Shown here: positions 49,934 through 58,401 of the stretch, one piece after another | How positions within the stretch are numbered: the first letter of the stretch is position 1 | Layout: the number at the start of each line of letters is the position of its first letter | NCBI GenBank assembly: GCA_022510845.1 | Contig: JAFLSR010000006.1 | Location: forward strand, 1-64,000 | From: Treponema sp. | GTDB taxonomy: Bacteria > Spirochaetota > Spirochaetia > Treponematales > Treponemataceae | Reading direction: 5' to 3' | DNA: 64,000 bases | Made by a program: the position numbers and the translations under genes | Notes under the pieces: generated by a model | Database searches by the model: none | Seen by the model: the letters and a program-made list of their open reading frames with translations, nothing else | Told to the model about the DNA's origin: nothing

Positions 49934-52900
49934 TGCTCAAGCCCTTTTTCGCCGTCAAGCACGCGCGGAATTTCCGTGTAGATGGCAGGTTCGAATTCAG
50001 GGAACGGATTCGTGGCATAGCGCAAATTCTGCTCGGCAAGATTGCTGCCAGGAAGCCTCACCATCGTCTCCTGATTCCTCGTGAGCGCGTCGTAATAGCG
50101 AATCGAATCCTGGAAATTTACCAAAGCCGAAGCATTGAGCGAACTGTTTCCGCTCTGACGTGAAACACGGAATTGGCTCACTCCGAGGTTGTTCGCGCCT
50201 TTCATATATGTTTCAACCATGTCGCCCGCGCTCGCCTCGATTTGCGGAATTATGATTCCATACTTATCGCGCTGAAAGTCAAGGTACGAAAGAAGGCGGC
50301 CGTAATAACTTTGAGCCGTAAAATTGTCTCCACGCAGCGAAAGCGTATTCCCGAGCGCGAGCATCGTGTGCGAATCCTGTCCGCCGTCCTCCGAAGCCTT
50401 GAGGAAATTTCCAAGAGCGGAAGCGTAGTCGTTGTTGGAATAGTCGATGTAGCCCACGCGATAGCGAATCGAAGGCGTGTCCACATAGTTTTGGATTGCC
50501 TCATTATAATTCCGTCTCGCGCTGTCCAAATCGCCGGAAATGAAATATTCAAGATTTCCCATGTCGGCGTACATCGCGCCCACATTTTTGTCGCCGTCGA
50601 ATTTTCGCGCGCGCCGCCTTTTTTCGAACAAGTTGATTCCTTCGGTGAACGTCTCTCGCGCCAAAATGTATTCACGGTTGTAAAGGTATTCTTCGCCCAA
50701 AAGCCTGTAATTGTTCAACTGCTTGTAGACATCGCGATTTGTGAGCGAAGCGGACTCATTGAAAAGCCGTTCGGTGTCTTTGAGCGCATTCAATGCCTTG
50801 GAATGGTCGTTCACTTCCACAAGGTATCTCGCAAGATTGTAACTTGCAATCGGATTTTTGGGGTCGGCACGCATGGCGATAAGCATCATGTCGCGCAAAT
50901 CCTCGATTTTGTCGCGAAGATATTCTTGGTCGCGCGGAAGCTCGCCGTAAAGTTTGTCCATAAGGTATCCGCTCATTTCCACCCAGTCGCTCGCACTCAG
51001 AGACTTTTCGCGCGGATAGAAATATTCCTTGAGTTCGAGGACGTTATGGAGTTGGTCAGTGCGAATGTTGTAGCGCAGAAAACGCGACTGATACAAATCC
51101 GCGTTCTTCGCACCGTAAAGTTGCATCGCAATCGAATATTGGTCGAACGCGTCCTGGAATTTCGCAGGTTCTTCTTCCGTAGCCCACTCCAAATAAGTGT
51201 CGCCCAGCGCGAGAATTCCGTCCGGATCGTTTACATGGTAGTCGAGCACTTCGCGCTTGAGAATTTCCTCGGCGCGGGCATAGTTCCCCAAATCAGAAAG
51301 TTCCATGTCGGCATATTCCAAGCCCGCCTGCTTGTCGTGGTCGAAACGTTGAAGGATGGCCTTGTAGAATTTTTCCGCACGCTCATACTGCCTGTGCGCA
51401 CGATAGCCTTGCGCGTATCTGTAGAACCACTTCTTCTTTGGCTTGTGCGTGAGCGCCTCGTCAAAAACAATTTCCGACTGCGGATAGTTGTCGCTCTCCA
51501 AAAGCGCGTAGCCTTCCTTGTATAGCCTTTCTGCCCAAACAGGCTGAATAATATATCGATGACCGAGATAGCCGACGCAAAAAAGAATCATCGCGGCGAG
51601 CATTCCGAAAAGCACAGCAGGAAGGATTTTCGCCTTGAGTTGATATTTGAACGAAGCCTTGTATGCGGCGTATTCTTCCGCGGTGCGCTTTTCGAAGTCG
51701 CGGGGAACGTGCAAAGTTATGTCGAGCAATTTTTCCAAATAGCCCGCCAACTGCCGCGCGGAAACTTTGTTCAGAATTTTGTCGATGAGTTCAAAAACAA
51801 CTTCGTCTTGGAATTCGTTTTTGACAATCATATCCTCCACAGTGATGCGCACGTTCAGAGGATATGTGCCCAAATTCTTCTTGAATTTTTTGAATTCCTC
51901 GGGAGAAAGCCCGGTCCTGCGCCGCTGTTCCGGCATTGCGCCGCTGAAATCAACGTTGTCCAATCCGCTTTTCGCGGTGGGCTTTTTGGCATAAGGATCC
52001 GCGTCCGACTCCGAAAATCCAGGAATCGTAAAGTCGTCTCCGACATCAAGCTCGAAGTCGCTTTTCGTAACGTCCAGGTTCGAATCGGTTTCAGGAGGAT
52101 TGAATTCCGAAAGCGGCGAATCTCCTCCGCTGAAATCCGTGACACCGCCCAAATCGCCGAAATCCGGCATTCCGCCGCTCGTGTCGATGTCCGCGCCACC
52201 CGAATTCCCGGAATCTTGCCCAAAAGAGCCTATGTCGAAATCCGCGCTAAAAATGTCATCGCTTGCAGAAGGCGCAGGCTTTTCGTATTCCTCAGTTTCG
52301 AGTTCAAAGCCCGCTTCATTTCCGGAAGAGCCTTCTGCGGCATCAGGAACGAATTCCTCAGCATTGAAGTCAAATCCCGCATCTCCGCCGGCAGAATTTT
52401 CGGCGGAGGGAACATAATCTTCCGCTTCAAACGGCTCTCCGTCCGATTCGGAAGGCGTTTCCGAAGAAGTGCCGCCTTGCGCTCCGAACGCGCCTTCTTC
52501 CGCGTCAAAATCAATATTACCGAATCCAGAAGGCTCTCCATCGTCCTGCGGCACATATTCGGGCGCGGAATTTTCTTCGACCGCTTTCTGAGCCGCCGCT
52601 TCTTTTGCGTCTTTTTCCTCGGCATCAAAATCTATGTTGCTGAATCCTGTGCTTCCATCGTCCTCGGGCGGAACGTATTCCGACGCGGCCTTTTCTTCGG
52701 CTTCTTTTCGAGCCGCTTCCAAAGCCGCGGCTTCCTCCGCAAGGTCTTCTTCGGTCTTCGGAAGTTTTCCAAATTCGCCCGTCACATAATAAGGCGGATT
52801 CGCGCTCGTAACAGGATTTTCGGTAAAAATATCTGGCTTGAGAATCGCGATGTCGTCGGCAAGTTCTTTGGGCTTGAACGGAACTTTTTTGGGGGCTTTT

Positions 52901-54204
52901 TGCGAGCCTTTTTTTCCGGCAGGCGTCTTTTCGGCAGGAGCGGAAGACGCTTCGGGCGTGAAGTCCATTCCCCCGCCAAAAATAGAATCCACGTTGATTT
53001 CCGCATTCGCAGAAGTGCTGGAGGCGGCAGGCGAATACTCTTCGATTTCTATTCCGTCGATTCCCAGGTCGCTCAAATCAAAGCCCAAGTCATCTGAGGC
53101 GGATTTTTTTGCAGGAGCGGGCGGCGTTTCTTCGATTTTCGCGCCCGCGACTTGGCTTTCTTCCGGCGGATTTTCAGCAAGTCCGCTTTCTTCCTGCGCG
53201 GGGTTTTCTCCTACGGAAAAATCGCCCAAATCATCCAAGCCCATGCTGAAAATGTCGTTGGAATCGGATGCGGAATCTGCATTTTCTGAATCCGAAGCTT
53301 CAGTCTCGGAGGAAGGTGCGTCCTCGTGCGCGGCATTTTCATCCGAAACTTGCCCGTCAAAAGAAAGCGCGTCGTCTTGCCCAAAATCAGGCAAAGAATC
53401 CAAAATATTTTCTTCTTCGGAAGGAACGGCAGGCGCAGCCTCACTTTCGGCACTCGCCTCTAGGCTTTCTTCCGGCGGATTTTCTGCAATGCCACCCGCT
53501 TCTTGCGGTGAATCAGTTTCAGGAGTTTCGAACGCGTCAAGGTCGCCAAGGCTTCCAATGTCGAACAAGTCGTCCGACGAAGCAAGTGTTTCTGCGGCAG
53601 GCGCGGATTCTTGCGCGGGCGGAACTGAATCCGCAGCGTCGGAACCAAGAATATCGTCAAGCGCGGGAATGCCTGTGGAATCAGGCTCTGCGGATTTTTC
53701 TTCGCCGCCGAACGAGGAAGCGTCCTCCAAATTGCCGTCGTCGTCAAATCCAAAGCCCGAATAGCCGCTTCCGTCTATGCCCTTTTCTTTTTCAGACTCG
53801 CTCTCTTCTTCCTCTTCCAAAAAGGACATCGCGCTAGGAACGGAACTCTTTTTGGACTTTCCTTTCGATGAAGAGTCGAACGCGCTCAAATCCGGCATTT
53901 CGCCAAGGCTCGCGCCGAAGCCCGAACTTCCGAAAATGTCGTCCTCTCCGCTCGCCTTCCGCTCTTCGGCTGCCTTTCGCTCGGCCTCCGCCTTTGCCTC
54001 GGCTTCTTCCTGCGCAATCTGTTCGGGAGTCTTGGGCTTTTCCGGCATACCGGTCACGAAGTCTTCGCTGTCATCAATGTCTGGAATGGATTCGGGAATG
54101 GGAAACGGCTCGGCCTTTTCTCCGCGTTCGGCGCGCACGTTTATCTCGTTGCCCAATTTGAGAACTTGTTCGCTTAACTTTTTCAACTGACTGAAGCCAG
54201 GCAC
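49930..54204 (-). CDS. FimV-like acidic/TPR inner-membrane protein
   Basis: 1424 residues. The first 850 are low-complexity, very acidic and Ser/Ala/Pro-rich, with repeats: GIAENPPEESLEA and GLAENPPEESQVA; DDGSTGFSNIDFDAEE and DDGEPSGFGNIDFDAEE. A single membrane segment follows (about 863-885, VLFGMLAAMILFCVGYLGHRYI), then a TPR solenoid (about 900-1300, for example WFYRYAQGYRAHRQYERAEKFYKAIL). The acidic half lies in the cytoplasm and the TPR half in the periplasm. This layout recalls FimV/TspA polar scaffolds. I recall a TPR gene next to a polyprenol-kinase-like gene in T. pallidum. A GTG at 54204 follows GGTGGG. Confidence 0.75.
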   Translation of the reverse strand: MPGFSQLKKLSEQVLKLGNEINVRAERGEKAEPFPIPESIPDIDDSEDFVTGMPEKPKTPEQIAQEEAEAKAEAERKAAEERKASGEDDIFGSSGFGASLGEMPDLSAFDSSSKGKSKKSSVPSAMSFLEEEEESESEKEKGIDGSGYSGFGFDDDGNLEDASSFGGEEKSAEPDSTGIPALDDILGSDAADSVPPAQESAPAAETLASSDDLFDIGSLGDLDAFETPETDSPQEAGGIAENPPEESLEASAESEAAPAVPSEEENILDSLPDFGQDDALSFDGQVSDENAAHEDAPSSETEASDSENADSASDSNDIFSMGLDDLGDFSVGENPAQEESGLAENPPEESQVAGAKIEETPPAPAKKSASDDLGFDLSDLGIDGIEIEEYSPAASSTSANAEINVDSIFGGGMDFTPEASSAPAEKTPAGKKGSQKAPKKVPFKPKELADDIAILKPDIFTENPVTSANPPYYVTGEFGKLPKTEEDLAEEAAALEAARKEAEEKAASEYVPPEDDGSTGFSNIDFDAEEKDAKEAAAQKAVEENSAPEYVPQDDGEPSGFGNIDFDAEEGAFGAQGGTSSETPSESDGEPFEAEDYVPSAENSAGGDAGFDFNAEEFVPDAAEGSSGNEAGFELETEEYEKPAPSASDDIFSADFDIGSFGQDSGNSGGADIDTSGGMPDFGDLGGVTDFSGGDSPLSEFNPPETDSNLDVTKSDFELDVGDDFTIPGFSESDADPYAKKPTAKSGLDNVDFSGAMPEQRRRTGLSPEEFKKFKKNLGTYPLNVRITVEDMIVKNEFQDEVVFELIDKILNKVSARQLAGYLEKLLDITLHVPRDFEKRTAEEYAAYKASFKYQLKAKILPAVLFGMLAAMILFCVGYLGHRYIIQPVWAERLYKEGYALLESDNYPQSEIVFDEALTHKPKKKWFYRYAQGYRAHRQYERAEKFYKAILQRFDHDKQAGLEYADMELSDLGNYARAEEILKREVLDYHVNDPDGILALGDTYLEWATEEEPAKFQDAFDQYSIAMQLYGAKNADLYQSRFLRYNIRTDQLHNVLELKEYFYPREKSLSASDWVEMSGYLMDKLYGELPRDQEYLRDKIEDLRDMMLIAMRADPKNPIASYNLARYLVEVNDHSKALNALKDTERLFNESASLTNRDVYKQLNNYRLLGEEYLYNREYILARETFTEGINLFEKRRRARKFDGDKNVGAMYADMGNLEYFISGDLDSARRNYNEAIQNYVDTPSIRYRVGYIDYSNNDYASALGNFLKASEDGGQDSHTMLALGNTLSLRGDNFTAQSYYGRLLSYLDFQRDKYGIIIPQIEASAGDMVETYMKGANNLGVSQFRVSRQSGNSSLNASALVNFQDSIRYYDALTRNQETMVRLPGSNLAEQNLRYATNPFPEFEPAIYTEIPRVLDGEKGLEQ

Positions 54205-54294
54205 TATTTTCCCACCTTAAGTTATTATACATAAATTAACGGAAATTTACAATATCAACTTTAAATATTCTCGAAATTTTCCGATAGTAAAATT

Positions 54295-55050
54295 GTGATG
54301 AAAAAACTGAAGTTATTCTTGATTTTCGCCACTTTTTGCGTGGCGGCAGGATTCGCGGCAAAGGAAAAAGAAATTGACGCTCCGCATGGCGAATCCAAAT
54401 TTTCGTTCGAATATCGTGAAGTGGCGCACAAACTGCGCGAGCCGAAAGCCCCGTTCGAAAAAGACGGCATGATAATTTTTTCGGCGAACGAAGGCCCGCA
54501 TTATGTGGGAATCGCGTTCGACTTTGAGAATTTCCAAAAAATCCATCCTTTCCAAAAACGCATCATCCTCGATGAAAACGGCAAAAAAAGCAGCGCGTGG
54601 TACTTCTACATTCTCGAAGAATATCCGCAGACAGACAAGATTCTATACCGCCTCATAATCGACGGGCTTTGGACCACAGACCCGATGAACCCGAAGCAAT
54701 ACTACGACGAGATGACAGGTATCAGGCTTTCGCAGATTGACGTGGAGCGCAAATACGAAGCCGCCACTTCCGTCAAGACCAGCGCGAACGGAAAGAGCGT
54801 GCATTTTGTCTACAAGGGAAAAAGCGGACAAAAAGTGCGCGTTTCTGGCACTTTCTCAAATTGGGATAGTTGGATTTACCAACTTGCGGAAACTTCGCGC
54901 GGCACTTACGAACTCACGCTTCCGATGAACGAAGGCACGTACTATTATGTGTACTGCATCGGCACAAAAGAATTCCCCGACCTTACGAACCACGAACGCG
55001 CCATAAAGGACAACGGGCAGGCGGTAAGCAAGATAACTGTCGGCGAATGA
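54295..55050 (+). CDS. Secreted protein with glycogen-binding (CBM48/AMPK-type) module
   Basis: 251 residues. A signal peptide (1-21) is followed by about 130 residues of unknown fold with two Trp-rich patches (IIDGLWTTDPMNP) and then a CBM48/E-set module at about 165-250: VHFVYKGKSGQKVRVSGTFSNWDSWIYQLAETSRGTYELTLPMNEGTYYYVYCIG. Such modules bind alpha-glucans on starch and glycogen enzymes, usually in the cytoplasm; here the carrier is exported and no catalytic domain is visible. It could bind dietary starch outside the cell (inference). Confidence 0.78.
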   Translation: MMKKLKLFLIFATFCVAAGFAAKEKEIDAPHGESKFSFEYREVAHKLREPKAPFEKDGMIIFSANEGPHYVGIAFDFENFQKIHPFQKRIILDENGKKSSAWYFYILEEYPQTDKILYRLIIDGLWTTDPMNPKQYYDEMTGIRLSQIDVERKYEAATSVKTSANGKSVHFVYKGKSGQKVRVSGTFSNWDSWIYQLAETSRGTYELTLPMNEGTYYYVYCIGTKEFPDLTNHERAIKDNGQAVSKITVGE

Positions 55051-55053
55051 CGC

Positions 55054-56388
55054 TCAGCCCAAACCAAACTGGCTCATCAATTTTGCCTGCATTCCCTTGT
55101 TGCGCGAAAGTTTTTTCATCGTGAGTTTTGTCTTTTCAAACTGTTTTATCAACTTGTTCACTTCCGCGACGCTCGTGCCTGAGCCTTTCGCGATTCGCTT
55201 GCGGCGGGAAGGCCCGATTATGAGGTGATTCGCGCGCTCTTTTTTTGTCATCGAAAGGATTATGGCTTCTTGCCTTTTCATTCCGCTTGTGTCGATGTCG
55301 CGTCCTTGCAGAGCCTGCGCCGCTCCTGGAATCATCTCCAAAAGCGAATTCACGTTTCCCATTTTTTTCATCTGTTGAAACTGCTCAAGCATATCGGCGA
55401 GCGTGAATTCGTTGCGCGCCATTTTCTGCTGCATTTTGAGCGCGGCTTCGGCATCGACTTTTTCCTGCGCCTTTTCGACAAGCGAAACCACGTCGCCCAT
55501 TCCGAGGATTCTGCTTGCGATTCTTTCGGGATGGAACACTTCGAAATCTTCTGTTTTTTCGCCCGTGCCGATGAAAAGAATCGGTTTTTGCGTGATGGAT
55601 TTGAGAGAAAGCGCAGCGCCTCCCCTCGCGTCGGAATCGAACTTCGTGAGGATTACGCCAGTCAAACCAAGTTGCTCGTCAAAACTCTTCGCGATGTCCA
55701 CGGCGTTCTGTCCAGTCATCGCGTCCGCCACAAGCAGAACTTCGTCCGGCGAGACGGCCTTTTTCATTTCGACAAGTTCTGCCATCATCGCATCGTCAAT
55801 TTGCAGGCGACCCGCCGTATCCAAGATTATCGTGTCAAGACCGCTTTTTTTTGCGAAAGTGATTGCATTGCGAGCCACATTCACGGCATCGCGCGCGCCG
55901 TCCTCTTTGTAAAAAGCAACGTCGATTTTATTTGCGAGGACTTCGAGTTGTTCCACGGCGGCGGGACGAACCAAGTCGCACGCCACAAGGAGCGGACGGC
56001 GGCCGTCTTTTTTGAGCCGAGCGGCGAGTTTGTGCGAAGCAGTCGTTTTTCCCGCGCCCTGCAAGCCGAGCATCAAAATCACGGATTGAGTGTCCGGGCC
56101 TTTTAACTTTAAGTCGCGCTTTTCATCTCCGAGCATCGAAGTGATTTTGTCGTAGATGATTTTTACGAACTGCTGACCGGGGTCTACGGCTTTGAGGACT
56201 TTTTCGCCCTTTGCCTCTTCAATAGTGCTGTTGACAAAACGGCGCACCACGCGCAAATTCACGTCGGCTTCAAGCAAAGCCATCTTTATCTGCTCGACGG
56301 TTTCCTCAATGTTTTTTTCAGTAATCGTGGATTTTCCGCTGAGCGTCCGAACGATATTTCCGAGCGCGCCTGTGATTTTTTCAAGCAT
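55054..56388 (-). CDS. ffh: Signal recognition particle protein Ffh
   Basis: 444 residues. Binds signal sequences and 4.5S RNA and directs nascent chains to the membrane. The helical N domain (1-90) precedes a G domain with GLQGAGKTTASHKL at about 107-120, DTAGRLQIDD and TKFDSDARGG. The Met-rich M domain follows with MLEQFQQMKKMGNVNSLLEMIP and GSGTSVAEVNKLIKQF. GGAGA precedes the ATG. It follows gpsA by 24 bases. The end lies only 3 bases from the end of the convergent CBM48 gene. FtsY and 4.5S RNA were not seen. Confidence 0.96.
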   Translation of the reverse strand: MLEKITGALGNIVRTLSGKSTITEKNIEETVEQIKMALLEADVNLRVVRRFVNSTIEEAKGEKVLKAVDPGQQFVKIIYDKITSMLGDEKRDLKLKGPDTQSVILMLGLQGAGKTTASHKLAARLKKDGRRPLLVACDLVRPAAVEQLEVLANKIDVAFYKEDGARDAVNVARNAITFAKKSGLDTIILDTAGRLQIDDAMMAELVEMKKAVSPDEVLLVADAMTGQNAVDIAKSFDEQLGLTGVILTKFDSDARGGAALSLKSITQKPILFIGTGEKTEDFEVFHPERIASRILGMGDVVSLVEKAQEKVDAEAALKMQQKMARNEFTLADMLEQFQQMKKMGNVNSLLEMIPGAAQALQGRDIDTSGMKRQEAIILSMTKKERANHLIIGPSRRKRIAKGSGTSVAEVNKLIKQFEKTKLTMKKLSRNKGMQAKLMSQFGLG

Positions 56389-56412
56389 AAAATCTCTCCA
56401 TACGGTATGGCT

Positions 56413-57480
56413 CTATTCGGACTGCTTGTAGTTCATCAGCAGTTCGAGCATAAAATCTTCCGGCTCAATCTCGCGGTTCAAAATGCGGAAAAGCCCGTCG
56501 CAAATCAAAAGTTTCAAGTTTTTCGACTGCGCAATTTCGTGGACGCACTTGCAGGCAACAGCGCCTTCCGGCAAGTACCCGATTTTATTGATGTTCGCGA
56601 TAAGGTCGTCAAGATTCTTGAAGCGCGAAAGCAGATCGGTCTTGATGATTTCCTGGCCGAACCTTCGGTTGCGCCCATACTTCGACTTGCACGTAACGTC
56701 AAGATCGCCCACTCCGGAAATCGAAGTGAAGGTTTCGGCGTGCGTCGCGCCCATCGCAAATCCGAGCGTCTGGATTTCGTTCAAGCCAGCAGCCATCAAA
56801 AGCGATTCGGTATTGTCGCCGAAAATTTCCGAAGTTTCCGAAAGCGCGTCGAGCGCACCGTAGACCACGGCGACCACATTTTTTGCCGCCGCGCAAATTT
56901 GCACGCCCACCACGTCAAGGCTTGAATAAGGCATTATTCCGGGAACGCGCATCAACTCGCGGAATTTTATCGAAGTCTTCGGATTTTCGCTCGCCGCCAC
57001 AAGCCCCGTAATTTTTCCCATCGCCACTTCTTCGGCATGGCTCGGTCCTGAAATGTAGCAGGTTGAACCTTTGTAAGATGGCGGCAGAACGCTTTCTATT
57101 GTTTCAAGGATGAGGCGTGGACCTGATTCGCTCGGAACAAAGCCTTTCGTGAGAACGCCGATATTCGCCGTTCCTTCCGCGATGCATTTTACGCCAAGAA
57201 TTTTTTTGATTGTCGAAGCCAAATAAAGCGAAGGACTTGCCAGGACGAGGAATTCTTTTTCCGCCGCCACTTCTTCAATGCTGTTCGAAGCGCGCAGATT
57301 TTTTTCCAACTTGAATCTCGGCAAAAAACGCTTGTTTTCCTGCTCATTATTTATAGAAGATACAACATCGTCTTCCATCGCCCACAGCGTAACTTCGTGT
57401 CCGCCGCGAGCCAAAGCCTGCGCGAAAGCAGTTCCCCACGCGCCCGCTCCAAGAATTCCGACAGTCTTTTTTGAAGCCAT
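56413..57480 (-). CDS. gpsA: Glycerol-3-phosphate dehydrogenase (NAD(P)+)
   Basis: 355 residues from the ATG at 57480 (MASKKTVGILGAGAWGTA), chosen because AAGGA stands 6 bases upstream of it and directly against the alternative ATG at 57486. Reduces dihydroxyacetone phosphate to glycerol 3-phosphate for phospholipid synthesis. The Rossmann motif GAGAWGTA at about 9-16 and the C-terminal catalytic region with KNVVAVVYGALDA and GVGDLDVTCKSKYGRNRRFG are intact. It stands 24 bases ahead of ffh and behind a strong 21-bp palindrome. Confidence 0.93.
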   Translation of the reverse strand: MASKKTVGILGAGAWGTAFAQALARGGHEVTLWAMEDDVVSSINNEQENKRFLPRFKLEKNLRASNSIEEVAAEKEFLVLASPSLYLASTIKKILGVKCIAEGTANIGVLTKGFVPSESGPRLILETIESVLPPSYKGSTCYISGPSHAEEVAMGKITGLVAASENPKTSIKFRELMRVPGIMPYSSLDVVGVQICAAAKNVVAVVYGALDALSETSEIFGDNTESLLMAAGLNEIQTLGFAMGATHAETFTSISGVGDLDVTCKSKYGRNRRFGQEIIKTDLLSRFKNLDDLIANINKIGYLPEGAVACKCVHEIAQSKNLKLLICDGLFRILNREIEPEDFMLELLMNYKQSE

Positions 57481-57493
57481 AGACATTCCTTGA

Positions 57494-57600
57494 TTTTTAT
57501 TAGCGAAGAAAATTCAATTTTCTTCGCTAATAAAAAAGTCATTTCGCCGCAAAGCGAGAAATGACAATAAATGCACGAGTTTTCGCAAGAAACTCGAAAT
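57494..57600. repeat. Cluster of inverted repeats between ndk and gpsA
   Basis: A perfect 21-bp palindrome (57494-57514 and 57516-57536) centres on GAAAATTCAATTTTC. It is followed by GTCATTTC/GAAATGAC (about 57538-57565) and CGAGTTT/AAACTCG (about 57568-57590). The first lies only 14 bases ahead of the gpsA ATG. No T-tract follows in the ndk direction, so plain termination is uncertain. Confidence 0.6.
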
Positions 57601-57659
57601 CAAAGCTTGCGGCAGTATTTTTGACGCAAACTTTAAACATTCATTAAATTCAAAAATCT

Positions 57660-58106
57660 TTAACACCAATTTGAAGATTCGTCTTTCCAATCAATCAGTT
57701 CATCTTCTTTGAAAAACAAATTGATTTCACGTTCCGCGCTTTCATCGCTGTCGGACGCATGGATTACATTGTACTGAGTGTGGCAGCAGAAATCCCCGCG
57801 AATCGTTCCCGGAAGCGCGTCGGCTGGGTTGGTCGCGCCGACAATCTTCCTTACAAGCGCAACGCAGTCATCGCCCTGCCAGCACATCGCCACCACGGGC
57901 GCGGAAGTTATGTAGTTCACCAACGATTCGTAAAACGGCTTTCCCTTGTGCTCGGCATAATGACGCGAAGCCAGTTCAGGCGAAATGCTCATCATTTTAA
58001 GCCCGATGAGTTTGAGACCTTTATTTTCCAAACGACCGATGACTTCGCCGACGAGCCTGCGGTTCAAGATGCCAGGCTTCAACATTGCAAAACAGCGTGT
58101 TCCCAT
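57660..58106 (-). CDS. ndk: Nucleoside-diphosphate kinase
   Basis: 148 residues from the ATG at 58106 (MGTRCFAMLKPG), the usual family length; the longer frame adds 31 residues with no homology. Balances NTP and dNTP pools. The phospho-histidine lies in NVIHASDSDESAEREI and GTIRGDF-type DALPGTIRGDFCC is present. The promoter ends 9 bases before the ATG with no clear ribosome site, so the leader is only about three bases. It begins divergently from the outer-membrane barrel gene. Confidence 0.94.
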   Translation of the reverse strand: MGTRCFAMLKPGILNRRLVGEVIGRLENKGLKLIGLKMMSISPELASRHYAEHKGKPFYESLVNYITSAPVVAMCWQGDDCVALVRKIVGATNPADALPGTIRGDFCCHTQYNVIHASDSDESAEREINLFFKEDELIDWKDESSNWC

Positions 58107-58115
58107 AATTGCACC

Positions 58116-58144
58116 ATTATACAAAATTGCGGACAGTTTTTCAA
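58116..58144 (-). promoter_or_regulatory. ndk promoter with almost no leader
   Basis: On the minus strand TTGAAA (58139-58144), 17 bases, TATAAT (58116-58121). The predicted start is about three bases before the ATG at 58106. Confidence 0.65.
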
Positions 58145-58193
58145 GTGCCTTTGAAAAAAATTGTGGACGCGAAAAAACTTTATCCGGGGAAAA

Positions 58194-58231
58194 GCACAAT
58201 CAAGTATTTGCAACCAAGCATTTGATTGTGC
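58194..58231. repeat. 10-bp inverted repeat in the ndk/barrel divergent region
   Basis: GCACAATCAA (58194-58203) and TTGATTGTGC (58222-58231) enclose 18 bases. The intergenic span 58107-58401 holds only this, the two promoters and AT-rich DNA. It could be an operator or a fold in a leader. Confidence 0.45.
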
Positions 58232-58340
58232 CAACGAGTTTTGAAAAGCAAAATTCGCACTTAAAGCCCCCGAAAGCCACTTTTTTGCGAATTTTTTATG
58301 AAAATTTTCCAATTAAATACGCAATTTTTTGAAAAAGTAC

Positions 58341-58369
58341 TTGACATACCCCCCCTATGATATTATAAA
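58341..58369 (+). promoter_or_regulatory. Promoter of the outer-membrane barrel gene with C7 tract in the spacer
   Basis: TTGACA at 58341-58346, 17 bases, TATAAA at 58364-58369. The spacer contains seven consecutive C (58349-58355). At this length the spacing is ideal; gain or loss of C would move it off optimum. Confidence 0.7.
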
Positions 58370-58401
58370 GCACTTTTTCATTCTACATAAGGAGGTTTTG
58401 T

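Noticed and set aside
51559..53097. A 512-residue plus-strand frame over the TPR protein
   Set aside because: Arg/Phe/Val-rich mirror of the Glu/Ser/Pro-rich acidic region; composition is explained by the opposite strand.
54280..54297. A sixth leaderless promoter ahead of the CBM48 gene
   Set aside because: TAAAAT lies only four bases before the ATG and no acceptable -35 lies 17 bases upstream.
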